A stretch of DNA of 64,000 bases from contig JAUPTC010000270.1 of the NCBI GenBank assembly GCA_030762895.1, positions 1 through 64,000 of the forward strand. Reading direction: 5' to 3'. The position numbers and the translations under genes were made by a program. This DNA comes from Sophora flavescens. Taxonomy: Eukaryota > Streptophyta > Magnoliopsida > Fabales > Fabaceae. Below the pieces are notes generated by a model. That model did not search any database. It was not told the DNA's origin and was given only the letters and a program-made list of their open reading frames with translations. Positions 26,397 through 38,300 of this stretch are shown piece after piece. Position 1 is the first letter of the stretch; each line of letters begins with the position of its first letter.

Positions 26397-29300
26397 GGTC
26401 TTTGGGTTATTTTAGGTCAAAATTTCGGTTTTGGGTCCAGATTAGGGTTTTGGTTCAAATTTAGGGATTAGGATCAAAATTAGGGTTTAGCATCAAAATT
26501 AGGGTTTAGGCTTTGAATTAGGGTTGTGGGTCTAAATTAGGGTTTTGGGTCAGAATTATGGTTTTGGGTTTGAATTAGGTGTTTGGGTCTAAATTACGGT
26601 TTTGGGCCAAAAATAGGGTTAGAATTAGGGTTTTGCGCTAAAATTAGGGTTTAGGGTCAAAAATAGGGTTCTGGGTCAAATTTAGGGTTTGGGGTAAAAA
26701 TAGGGTTGAATTAGGGTTTTGAAATTAGGGTTTTGGGTCAAAATTTCCGTTTTGGGTCCAAATTAGGGTTTTGGGTCAAAATTAGGGTTTAGGGTTTGAA
26801 TTTGGGTTTTGAGTAAAAAATAGGCTGTTCGGACAAAAATAGGGTAAGAATTAGGGTTTAGGCTTTGAATTAGGGTTTTGAGTTAAAAATAGGGTTTATG
26901 GTTTGAATGAGGGTTTTGGGTCAAAATTCGGGTTTTGAGTCAAAATTAGGGTTGGGTCAAATTTAGGCTTTTGGGTCCAAATTAGGGTTTTGGTTCAAAT
27001 TTAGGGTGTAGGATCAAAATTAGGGTTTAGGCTTTGAATTAGCGTTGTAGGTCTAAATTAGGGTTTTGAATCAAAATTAGGTTTTGGGTCAAAATTAGGG
27101 TTTTGGGTTATAATTTGGGTTTGGGGTGAAAATTAGGGTTTAGGTTTGAATTAGGTGTTTGGGTCTAAATTACGGTTTTGGGTCGGAATTAGGTTTTGGG
27201 TCAAAAATAGGCTTAGAATTGGGTTTTGCATTAAAATTTGGGTTTAGGGTCAAACATAGGGTTTCGGGGTCAAAATTACGGTTTAGGGTTTGAATTAGGG
27301 TTTTGGGTCCAAATCATGGTTCTGGGTCAAATTTAGGGTTCTGGGTCAAAATTAGGGTTTTGGGTTTGGGGTCAAAAATAGGGTTCTTGGTAAAAATAGG
27401 GTTGAATTAGGGTTTTGGATTTAAATTAGGGTTTTGGGTCAAATTAGGTCTTTGGGTTATTTTAGGTCAAAATTTGGTTTTGGGTCCAAATTAGGGTTTT
27501 GGTTCAAATTTAGGGTTTAGGATCAAAATTAGGTTTAGCATCAAAATTAGGGTTTAGGCTTTGAATTAGGGTTGTGGGTCTAAATTAGGGTTTTGGGTCG
27601 AATTATGGTTTTGGGTTTGAATTAGGTGTTTGGGTCTAAATTACGGTTTTGGGCCAAAAATAGGGTTAGAATTAGGGTTTTGCGTTAAAATTAGGGTTTA
27701 GGGTCAAAAATAGGGTTCTGGGTCAAATTTAGGGTTTGGGGTAAAAATAGGGTTCGAATTAGGGTTTTGATTTAATTAGGGTTTTGGGTCAAAATTTCCG
27801 TTTTGGGTCCAAATTAGGTTTTGGGTCAAAATTAGGGTTTAGGGTTTGAATTTGGGTTTTGAGTAAAAAATAGGGTTTTCAGACAAAAATAGGGTAAGAA
27901 TTAGGGTTTAGGCTTTGAATTAGGGTTTTGAGTTAAAAATAGGGTTTATGGTTTGACTGAGGGTTTTGGGTCAAAATTGGGTTTTGAGTCAAAATTAGGG
28001 TTGGGTCAAATTTAGGGTTTTGGGTCCAAATTAGGGTTTTGGTTCAAATTTAGGGTGTAGGATCAAAATTTGGGTTTAGGCTTTGAATTAGCGTTGTGGG
28101 TCTAAATTAGGGTTTTGAATCAAAATTAGGGTTTTGGGTCAAAATTAGGGTTTTGGGTTATAATTTGGGTTTGGGGTGAAAATTAGGGTTTAGGGTTTGA
28201 ATTAGGTGTTTGGGTCTAAATTACGGTTTTGGGTGGAATTAGGGTTTTGGGTCAAAAATAGGCTTAGAATTGGGTTTTGCATTAAAATTTGGGTTTAGGG
28301 TCAAACATAGGGTTTGGGTCAAAATTACGGTTTAGGGTTTGAATTAGTGATTTGGGTCCAAATCATGGTTTTGGGTCAAATTTAGGGTTTGGGTCAACAT
28401 TTGGGTTTTGGGTTTGGGGTCAAAAATAGGGTTCTTGGTAAAAAATAGGGTTAGTATTAGGGTTTTGGATTTAAATTAGGGTTTTGGGTCAAATTAGGTC
28501 TTTGGGTTATTTTAGGTCAAAATTTCGGTTTTGGGTCCAAATTAGGGTTTTGGTTAAAATTTAGGGTTTAGGATCAAAATTAGGGTTTAGCATCAAAATT
28601 AGGGTTTAGGCTTTGAATTAGGGTTGTGGGTCTAAATTAGGGTTTTGGGTCAGAATTATGGTTTTGGGTTTGAATTAGGTGTTTGGGTCTAAATTACGGT
28701 TTGGGGCCAAAAATAGGGTTAGAATTAGGGTTTTGCGCTAAAATTAGGGTTTAGGGTCAAAAATAGGGTTCTGGGTCAAATTTAGGGTTTGGGGTAAAAA
28801 TAGGGTTGAATTAGGGTTTTGATAGAATTAGGGTTTTGGGTCAAAATTTCGTTTTGGGTCCAAATTAGGGTTTTGGGTCAAAATTAGGGTTTAGGGTTTG
28901 AATTTGGGTTTGAGTAAAAAATAGGGTTTTGGGACAAAAATAGGGTAAGAATTAGGGTTTAGGCTTTGAATTAGGGTTTTGAGTTAAAAATAGGGTTTAT
29001 GGTTTGAATGAGGGTTTTGGGTCAAAATTGGGTTTTGAGTCAAAATTAGGGTTTAGGTCAAATTTAGGGTTTTGGGTCCTAATTAGGGTTTTCGTTCAAA
29101 TTTAGGGTGTAGGATCAAAATTAGGGTTTAGGCTTTGAATTAGTGTTGTGGGTCTAAATTAGGGTTTTGAATCAAATTTAGGGTTTTGGGTCAAAATTAG
29201 GGTTTTGGGTTATAATTTGGGTTTGGGGTGAAAATTAGGGTTTAGGGTTTGAATTAGGTGTTTGGGTCTAAATTACGGTTTTGGGTCAGAATTAGGGTTT

Positions 29301-29539
29301 TGGGTCAAAAATAGGCTTAGAATTGGGTTTTGCATTAAAATTTGGGTTTAGGGTCAAACATAGGGTTTGGGTCAAAATTACGGTTTAGGGTTTGAATTAG
29401 GGTTTTGGGTCCAAATCATGGTTTGGGGTCAAATTTAGGGTTCCGGGTCAACATTTGGGTTTAGGGTTTGAGGTCAAAAATAGGGTTCTGGGTCAAAAAT
29501 ATGGTTCGAATTAGGGTTTTGGATTTAAATTAGGGTTTT

Positions 29540-29570
29540 GGGTCAAATTAGGTTTTGGGTCCAAATTAGG
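29540..29570 (+). repeat. HOR copy lacking units 1-2 (30-bp deletion)
   Basis: Unit 58 (GGGTTTTGGGTCAAATTA) runs directly into unit 3 (GGTTTTGGGTCCAAATTA) at about 29550/29551. The GGTCTTTGGGTTATTTTA unit and the following 12-bp unit are absent. The next landmarks on either side (28506 and 30590) are 2,084 bp apart, so one HOR landmark is missing here. Confidence 0.82.
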
Positions 29571-30580
29571 GTTTTGGTTCAAATTTAGGGTTAGGATCAA
29601 AATTAGGGTTTAGCATCAAAATTAGGGTTTAGGCTTTGAATTAGGGTTGTGGGTCTAAATTAGGGTTTTGGGTCGAATTATGGTTTTGGGTTTGAATTAG
29701 GTGTTTGGGTCTAAATTACGGTTTGGGGCCAAAAATAGGGTTAGAATTAGGGTTTTGCGCTAAAATTAGGGTTTAGGGTCAAAAATAGGGTTCTGGCTCA
29801 AATTTAGGGTTTGGGGTAAAAATAGGGTTCGAATTAGGGTTTTGATCAGAATTAGGGTTTTGGGTCAAAATTTCCGTTTTGGGTCCAAATTAGGGTTTTG
29901 GGTCAAAATTAGGGTTTAGGGTTTGAATTTGGGTTTTGAGTAAAAAAATAGGGTTTTCAGACAAAAATAGGGTAAGAATTAGGGTTTAGGCTTTGAATTA
30001 GGGTTTTGAGTTAAAAATAGGGTTTATGGTTTGAATGAGGGTTTTGGGTCAAAATTCGGGTTTTGAGTCAAAATTAGGGTTCTGGGTCAAATTTAGGGTT
30101 TTGGGTCCAAATTAGGGTTTTGGTTCAAATTTAGGGTGTAGGATCAAAATTAGGGTTTAGGCTTTGAATTAGCGTTGTGGGTCTAAATTAGGGTTTTGAA
30201 TCAAAATTAGGGTTTTGGGTCAAAATTAGGGTTTTGGGTTATAATTTGGGTTTGGGGTGAAAATTAGGGTTTAGGGTTTGAATTAGGTGTTTGGGTCTAA
30301 ATTACGGTTTTGGGTCAGAATTAGGGTTTTGGGTCAAAAATAGGCTTAGAATTGGGTTTTGCATTAAAATTTGGGTTTAGGGTCAAACATAGGGTTCTGG
30401 GTCAAAATTACGGTTTAGGGTTTGAATTAGGGTTTTGGGTCCAAATCATGGTTCTGGGTCAAATTTAGGGTTCTGGGTCAACATTTGGGTTTTGGGTTTG
30501 GGGTCAAAAATAGGGTTCTTGGTAAAAAATAGGGTTCGAATTAGGGTTTTGGATTTAAATTAGGGTTTTGGGTCAAATTA

Positions 30581-31643
30581 GGTCTTTGGGTTATTTTAGG
30601 TCAAAATTTCGGTTTTGGGTCCAAATTAGGGTTTTGGTTCAAATTTAGGGTTTAGGATCAAAATTAGGGTTTAGCATCAAAATTAGGGTTTAGGCTTTGA
30701 ATTAGGGTTGTGGGTCTAAATTAGGGTTTTGGGTCAGAATTATGGTTTTGGGTTTGAATTAGGTGTTTGGGTCTAAATTACGGTTTTGGGCCAAAAATAG
30801 GGTTAGAATTAGGGTTTTGCGCTAAAATTAGGGTTTAGGGTCAAAAATAGGGTTCTGGGTCAAATTTAGGGTTTGGGGTAAAAATAGGGTTCGAATTAGG
30901 GTTTTGATCAGAATTAGGGTTTTGGGTCAAAATTTCCGTTTTGGGTCCAAATTAGGGTTTTGGGTCAAAATTAGGGTTTAGGGTTTGAATTTGGGTTTTG
31001 AGTAAAAAAATAGGGTTTTCAGACAAAAATAGGGTAAGAATTAGGGTTTAGGCTTTGAATTAGGGTTTTGAGTTAAAAATAGGGTTTATGGTTTGAATGA
31101 GGGTTTTGGGTCAAAATTCGGGTTTTGAGTCAAAATTAGGGTTCTGGGTCAAATTTAGGGTTTTGGGTCCAAATTAGGGTTTTGGTTCCAAATTTAGGGT
31201 GTAGGATCAAAATTAGGGTTTAGGCTTTGAATTAGCGTTGTGGGTCTAAATTAGGGTTTTGAATCAAAATTAGGGTTTTGGGTCAAAATTAGGGTTTTGG
31301 GTTATAATTTGGGTTTGGGGTGAAAATTAGGGTTTAGGGTTTGAATTAGGTGTTTGGGTCTAAATTACGGTTTTGGGTCAGAATTAGGGTTTTGGGTCAA
31401 AAATAGGCTTAGAATTGGGTTTTGCATTAAAATTTGGGTTTAGGGTCAAACATAGGGTTCTGGGTCAAAATTACGGTTTAGGGTTTGAATTAGGGTTTTG
31501 GGTCCAAATCATGGTTCTGGGTCAAATTTAGGGTTCTGGGTCAACATTTGGGTTTTGGGTTTGGGGTCAAAAATAGGGTTCTTGGTAAAAAATAGGGTTA
31601 GAATTAGGGTTTTGGATTTAAATTAGGGTTTTGGGTCAAATTA
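30581..31643 (+). repeat. Reference HOR copy, 58 units, 1063 bp
   Basis: This clean copy runs from one GGTCTTTGGGTTATTTTA unit to the next and parses by eye into 58 units that sum to 1063 bp. Forty-two units are 19 bp. Five are 12 bp (for example GGGTTAGAATTA, GGGTAAGAATTA), one is 11 bp, one is 26 bp, and the rest are 18 or 20 bp. Diagnostic units in order: 1 GGTCTTTGGGTTATTTTA, 4 GGGTTTTGGTTCAAATTTA, 6 GGGTTTAGCATCAAAATTA, 8 GGGTTGTGGGTCTAAATTA, 14 GGGTTTTGCGCTAAAATTA, 25 GGGTTTTCAGACAAAAATA, 29 GGGTTTATGGTTTGAATGA, 37 GCGTTGTGGGTCTAAATTA, 40 GGGTTTTGGGTTATAATTT, 47 GGGTTTTGCATTAAAATTT, 55 GGGTTCTTGGTAAAAAATA. Unit numbers in the other entries refer to this copy. The start point is arbitrary. 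Confidence 0.93.
30611..31157 (+). repeat. HOR half A (units 3-32), ~547 bp
   Basis: This is the first half of the reference HOR. It starts with a TTTTGGGTCCAAATTA unit and is collinear with the second half. Units 3, 4, 5, 7, 8 and 11 match units 33, 34, 35, 36, 37 and 43 with at most one or two differences. The later block with short unit GGGTTAGAATTA, then GGGTTTTGCGCTAAAATTA and GGGTTTAGGGTCAAAAATA, matches units 46-48. Unit 21 restarts the same motif series (TTTTGGGTCCAAATTA, later GGGTTTAGGCTTTGAATTA at unit 27), so half A may itself be an older fusion of two blocks (units 3-20 and 21-32). That last point is inference from unit order. Confidence 0.72.
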
Positions 31644-31673
31644 GGTCTTTGGGTTATTTTAGGTCAAAATTTC
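31158..31673 (+). repeat. HOR half B (units 33-58 plus 1-2 of next copy), ~516 bp
   Basis: This is the second half of the reference HOR, starting at GGGTTTTGGGTCCAAATTA and running to the next unit 3. It aligns in order with half A but differs by unit gains and losses. It lacks a unit 6 equivalent. It has extra units 38 (GGGTTTTGAATCAAAATTA), 40-42, and several TCTGGGTCAAA units (49-53). It holds the only 26-bp unit (54), which carries one extra heptamer. The A/B relation implies that the present HOR arose by duplication of a ~0.5-kb ancestor followed by divergence. Confidence 0.7.
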
Positions 31674-32317
31674 GGTTTTGGGTCCAAATTAGGGTTTTGG
31701 TTCAAATTTAGGGTTTAGGATCAAAATTAGGGTTTAGCATCAAAATTAGGGTTTAGGCTTTGAATTAGGGTTGTGGGTCTAAATTAGGGTTTTGGGTCAG
31801 AATTATGGTTTTGGGTTTGTATTAGGTGTTTGGGTCTAAATTACGGTTTTGGGCCAAAAATAGGGTTAGAATTAGGGTTTTGAGCTAAAATTAGGGTTTA
31901 GGGTCAAAAATAGGGTTCTGGGTCAAATTTAGGGTTTGGGGTAAAAATAGGGTTCGAATTAGGGTTTTGACCAGAATTAGGGTTTTGGGTCAAAATTTCC
32001 GTTTTGGGTCCAAATTAGGGTTTTGGGTCAAAATTAGGGTTTAGGGTTTGAATTTGGGTTTTGAGTAAAAAATAGGGTTTTCAGACAAAAATAGGGTAAG
32101 AATTAGGGTTTAGGCTTTGAATTAGGGTTTTGAGTTAAAAATAGGGTTTATGGTTTGAATGAGGGTTTTGGGTCAAAATTCGGGTTTTGAGTCAAAATTA
32201 GGGTTCTGGGTCAAATTTAGGGTTTTGGGTCCAAATTAGGGTTTTGGTTCAAATTTAGGGTGTAGGATCAAAATTAGGGTTTAGGCTTTGAATTAGCGTT
32301 GTGGGTCTAAATTAGGG

Positions 32318-32362
32318 TTTTGAGGTTTTGGGTCAAAATTTGGGTTTTGGGCTATAATTTGG
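32318..32362 (+). repeat. Patch resembling the short-HOR lineage
   Basis: Unit 38 is truncated to TTTTGAGG, and the next units read TTTTGGGTCAAAATTTGGG then TTTTGGGCTATAATTT. The same pair, including the C in GGGCTATAATTT, occurs in the short HOR near 5.74-5.77 kb, whereas neighbouring long copies have TCAAAATTAGGG and GGGTTATAATTT. I infer a shared origin or sequence transfer; it could also be coincidence. Confidence 0.5.
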
Positions 32363-35300
32363 GTTTGGGGTGAAAATTAGGGTTTAGGGTTTGAATTAGG
32401 TGTTTGGGTCTAAATTACGGTTTTGGGTCGAATTAGGGTTTTGGGTCAAAAATAGGCTTAGAATTGGGTTTTGCATTAAAATTTGGGTTTAGGGTCAAAC
32501 ATAGGGTTTGGGTCAAAATTACGGTTTAGGGTTTGAATTAGGGTTTTGGGTCCAAATCATGGTTTTCGGGTCAAATTTAGGGTTCGGGTCAACATTTGGG
32601 TTTTGGGTTTGGGGTCAAAAATAGGGTTCTTGGTAAAAAATAGGGTTCGAATTAGGGTTTTGGATTTAAATTAGGGTTTTGGGTCAAATTAGGTCTTTGG
32701 GTTATTTTAGGTCAAAATTTCGGTTTTGGGTCCAAATTAGGGTTTTGGTTCAAATTTAGGGTTTAGGATCAAAATTAGGGTTTAGCATCAAAATTAGGGT
32801 TTAGGCTTTGAATTAGGGTTGTGGGTCTCTATTAGGGTTTTGGGTCGAATTATGGTTTTGGGTTTGAATTAGGTGTTTGGGTCTAAATTACGGTTTTGGG
32901 CCAAAAATAGGGTTAGAATTAGGGTTTAGCGTTAAAATTAGGGTTTTGTGTAAAAAATAGGGTTTGGGTCAAATTTAGGGTTTGGGGTAAAAATAGGGTT
33001 CGAATTAGGGTTTTGATGAATTAGGGTTTTGGGTCAAAATTTCCGTTTTGGGTCCAAATTAGGGTTTTGGGTCAAAATTAGGGTTTAGGGTGTGAATTAG
33101 GGTTTTGAGTAAAAATTAGGGTTTTGGGACAAAAATAGGGTAAGAATTAGGGTTTAGGCTTTGAATTAGGGTTTTGAGTTAAAAATAGGGTTTATGGTTT
33201 GAATGAGGGTTTTGGGTCAAAATTGGGTTTTGTGTCAAAATTAGGGTTCTGGGTCAAATTTAGGGTTTTGGGTCCAAATTAGGGTTTTGGTTCAAATTTA
33301 GGGTGTAGGATCAAAATTAGGGTTTAGGCTTTGAATTAGCGTTGTGGGTCTAAATTAGGGTTTTGAATCAAAATTAGGGTTTTGGGTCAAAATTAGGGTT
33401 TTGGGTTATAATTTGGGTTTGGGGTGAAAATTAGGGTTTAGGGTTTGAATTAGGTGTTTGGGTCTAAATTACGGTTTTGGGTCGAATTAGGGTTTTGGGT
33501 CAAAAATAGGCTTAGAATTGGGTTTTGCATTAAAATTTGGGTTTAGGGTCAAACATAGGGTTTGGGTCAAAATTACGGTTTAGGGTTTGAATTAGGGTTT
33601 TGGGTCCAAATCATGGTTGGGTCAAATTTAGGGTTGTGGGTCAACATTTGGGTTTTGGGTTTGGGGTCAAAAATAGGGTTCTTGGTAAAAAATAGGGTTC
33701 GAATTAGGGTTTTGGATTTAAATTAGGGTTTTGGGTCAAATTAGGTCTTTGGGTTATTTTAGGTCAAAATTTCGGTTTTGGGTCCAAATTAGGGTTTTGG
33801 TTCAAATTTAGGGTTTAGGATCAAAATTAGGGTTTAGCATCAAAATTAGGGTTTAGGCTTTGAATTAGGGTTGTGGGTCTAAATTAGGGTTTTGGGTCAG
33901 AATTATGGTTTTGGGTTTGAATTAGGTGTTTGGGTCTAAATTACGGTTTTGGGCCAAAAATAGGGTTAGAATTAGGGTTTTGCGCTAAAATTAGGGTTTA
34001 GGGTCAAAAATAGGGTTCTGGGTCAAATTTAGGGTTTGGGGTAAAAATAGGGTTCGAATTAGGGTTTTGATCAGAATTAGGGTTTTGGGTCAAAATTTCC
34101 GTTTTGGGTCCAAATTAGGGTTTTGGGTCAAAATTAGGGTTTAGGGTTTGAATTTGGGTTTTGAGTAAAAAAATAGGGTTTTCAGACAAAAATAGGGTAA
34201 GAATTAGGGTTTAGGCTTTGAATTAGGGTTTTGAGTTAAAAATAGGGTTTATGGTTTGAATGAGGGTTTTGGGTCAAAATTCGGGTTTTGAGTCAAAATT
34301 AGGGTTCTGGGTCAAATTTAGGGTTTTGGGTCCAAATTAGGGTTTTGGTTCAAATTTAGGGTGTAGGATCAAAATTAGGGTTTAGGCTTTGAATTAGCGT
34401 TGTGGGTCTAAATTAGGGTTTTGAATCAAAATTAGGGTTTTGGGTCAAAATTAGGGTTTTGGGTTATAATTTGGGTTTGGGGTGAAAATTAGGGTTTAGG
34501 GTTTGAATTAGGTGTTTGGGTCTAAATTACGGTTTTGGGTCGAATTAGGGTTTTGGGTCAAAAATAGGCTTAGAATTGGGTTTTGCATTAAAATTTGGGT
34601 TTAGGGTCAAACATAGGGTTTCGGGTCAAAATTACGGTTTAGGGTTTGAATTAGGGTTTTGGGTCCAAATCATGGTTCGGGTCAAATTTAGGGTTCTGGG
34701 TCAACATTTGGGTTTTGGGTTTGGGGTCAAAAATAGGGTTCTTGGTAAAAAATAGGGTTCGAATTAGGGTTTTGGATTTAAATTAGGGTTTTGGGTCAAA
34801 TTAGGTCTTTGGGTTATTTTAGGTCAAAATTTCGGTTTTGGGTCCAAATTAGGGTTTTGGTTAAAATTTAGGGTTTAGGATCAAAATTAGGGTTTAGCAT
34901 CAAAATTAGGGTTTAGGCTTTGAATTAGGGTTGTGGGTCTAAATTAGGGTTTTGGGTCAGAATTATGGTTTTGGGTTTGAATTAGGTGTTTGGGTCTAAA
35001 TTACGGTTTTGGGCCAAAAATAGGGTTAGAATTAGGGTTTTGCGCTAAAATTAGGGTTTAGGGTCAAAAATAGGGTTCTGGCTCAAATTTAGGGTTTGGG
35101 GTAAAAATAGGGTTCGAATTAGGGTTTTGATCAGAATTAGGGTTTTGGGTCAAAATTTCCGTTTTGGGTCCAAATTAGGGTTTTGGGTCAAAATTAGGGT
35201 TTAGGGTTTGAATTTGGGTTTTGAGTAAAAAAATAGGTTTTTAATACAAAAATAGGGTAAGAATTAGGGTTTAGGCTTTGAATTAGGGTTTTGAGTTAAA

Positions 35301-38300
35301 AATAGGGTTTATGGTTTGAATGAGGGTTTTGGGTCAAAATTCGGGTTTTGAGTCAAAATTAGGGTTCTGGGTCAAATTTAGGGTTTTGGGTCCAAATTAG
35401 GGTTTTGGTTCAAATTTAGGGTGTAGGATCAAAATTAGGGTTTAGGCTTTGAATTAGCGTTGTGGGTCTAAATTAGGGTTTTGAATCAAAATTAGGGTTT
35501 TGGGTCAAAATTAGGGTTTTGGGTTATAATTTGGGTTTGGGGTGAAAATTAGGGTTTAGGGTTTGAATTAGGTGTTTGGGTCTAAATTACGGTTTTGGGT
35601 CTGAATTAGGGTTTTGGGTCAAAAATAGGCTTAGAATTGGGTTTTGCATTAAAATTTGGGTTTAGGGTCAAACATAGGGTTTTCGGGGTCAAAATTACGG
35701 TTTAGGGTTTGAATTAGGTTTTGGGTCCAAATCATGGTTTTGGGTAAAATTAGGGTTTCGGGTCAACATTTGGGTTTTGGGTTTGGGGTCAAAAATAGGG
35801 TTCTTGGTAAAAAATAGGGTTCGAATTAGGGTTTTGGATTTAAATTAGGGTTTTGGGTCAAATTAGGTCTTTGGGTTATTTTAGGTCAAAATTTCGGTTT
35901 TGGGTCCAAATTAGGGTTTTGGTTCAAATTTAGGGTTTAGGATCAAAATTAGGGTTTAGCATCAAAATTAGGGTTTAGGCTTTGAATTAGGGTTGTGGGT
36001 CTAAATTAGGGTTTTGGGTCAGAATTATGGTTTTGGGTTTGAATTAGGTGTTTGGGTCTAAATTACGGTTTTGGGCCAAAAATAGGGTTAGAATTAGGGT
36101 TTTGCGCTAAAATTAGGGTTTAGGGTCAAAAATAGGGTTCTGGGTCAAATTTAGGGTTTGGGGTAAAAATAGGGTTAGAATTAGGGTTTTGATCAGAATT
36201 AGGGTTTTGGGTCAAAATTTCCGTTTTGGGTCCAAATTAGGGTTTTGGGTCAAAATTAGGGTTTAGGGTTTGAATTTGGGTTTTGAGTAAAAAAATAGGG
36301 TTTTCAGACAAAAATAGGGTAAGAATTAGGGTTTAGGCTTTGAATTAGGGTTTTGAGTTAAAAATAGGGTTTATGGTTTGAATGAGGGTTTTGGGTCAAA
36401 ATTCGGGTTTTGAGTCAAAATTAGGGTTCTGGGTCAAATTTAGGGTTTTGGGTCCAAATTAGGGTTTTGGTTCAAATTTAGGGTGTAGGATCAAAATTAG
36501 GGTTTAGGCTTTGAATTAGCGTTGTGGGTCTAAATTAGGGTTTTGAATCAAAATTAGGGTTTTGGGTCAAAATTAGGGTTTTGGGTTATAATTTGGGTTT
36601 GGGGTGAAAATTAGGGTTTAGGGTTTGAATTAGGTGTTTGGGTCTAAATTACGGTTTTGGGTCAGAATTAGGGTTTTGGGTCAAAAATAGGCTTAGAATT
36701 GGGTTTTGCATTAAAATTTGGGTTTAGGGTCAAACATAGGGTTCTGGGTCAAAATTACGGTTTAGGGTTTGAATTAGGGTTTTGGGTCCAAATCATGGTT
36801 CTGGGTCAAATTTAGGGGTAAGGCTAAACATTTGGGTTTTGGGTTTGGGGTCAAAAATAGGGTTCTTGGTAAAAAAATAGGGTTCGAATTAGGGTTTTGG
36901 ATTTAAATTAGGGTTTTGGGTCAAATTAGGTCTTTGGGTTATTTTAGGTCAAAATTTCGGTTTTGGGTCCAAATTAGGGTTTTGGTTCAAATTTAGGGTT
37001 TAGGATCAAAATTAGGGTTTAGCATCAAAATTAGGGTTTAGGCTTTGAATTAGGGTTGTGGGTCTAAATTAGGGTTTTGGGTCAGAATTATGGTTTTGGG
37101 TTTGAATTAGGTGTTTGGGTCTAAATTACGGTTTTGGGCCAAAAATAGGGTTAGAATTAGGGTTTTGCGCTAAAATTAGGGTTTAGGGTCAAAAATAGGG
37201 TTCTGGGTCAAATTTAGGGTTTGGGGTAAAAATAGGGTTCGAATTAGGGTTTTGATGAATTAGGGTTTTGGGTCAAAATTTCGTCTTTGGGTCCAAATTA
37301 GGGTTTTGGGTCAAAATTAGGGTTTAGGGTTTGAATTTGGGTTTTGAGTAAAAAAATAGGGTTTTCAGACAAAAATAGGGTAAGAATTAGGGTTTAGGCT
37401 TTGAATTAGGGTTTTGAGTTAAAAATAGGGTTTATGGTTTGAATTAGGGTTTTGGGTCAAAATTCGGGTTTTGAGTCAAAATTAGGGTCCTGGGTCAAAT
37501 TTAGGGTTTTGGGTCCAAATTAGGGTTTTGGTTCAAATTTAGGGTGTAGGATCAAAATTAGGGTTTAGGCTTTGAATTAGCGTTGTGGGTCTAAATTAGG
37601 GTTTTGAATCAAAATTAGGGTTTTGGGTCAAAATTAGGGTTTTGGGTTATAATTTGGGTTTGGGGTGAAAATTAGGGTTTAGGGTTTGAATTAGGTGTTT
37701 GGGTCTAAATTACGGTTTTGGGTCAGAATTAGGGTTTTGGGTCAAAAATAGGCTTAGAATTGGGTTTTGCATTAAAATTTGGGTTTAGGGTCAAACATAG
37801 GGTTCTGGGTCAAAATTACGGTTTAGGGTTTGAATTAGGGTTTTGGGTCCAAATCATGGTTCTGGGTCAAATTTAGGGTTCTGGGTCAACATTTGGGTTT
37901 TGGGTTTGGGGTCAAAAATAGGGTTCTTGGTAAAAAATAGGGTTCGAATTAGGGTTTTGGATTTAAATTAGGGTTTTGGGTCAAATTAGGTCTTTGGGTT
38001 ATTTTAGGTCAAAATTTCGGTTTTGGGTCCAAATTAGGGTTTTGGTTCAAATTTAGGGTTTAGGATCAAAATTAGGGTTTAGCATCAAAATTAGGGTTTA
38101 GGCTTTGAATTAGGGTTGTGGGTCTAAATTAGGGTTTTGGGTCAGAATTATGGTTTTGGGTTTGAATTAGGTGTTTGGGTCTAAATTACGGTTTTGGGCC
38201 AAAAATAGGGTTAGAATTAGGGTTTTGCGCTAAAATTAGGGTTTAGGGTCAAAAATAGGGTTCTGGGTCAAATTTAGGGTTTGGGGTAAAAATAGGGTTC

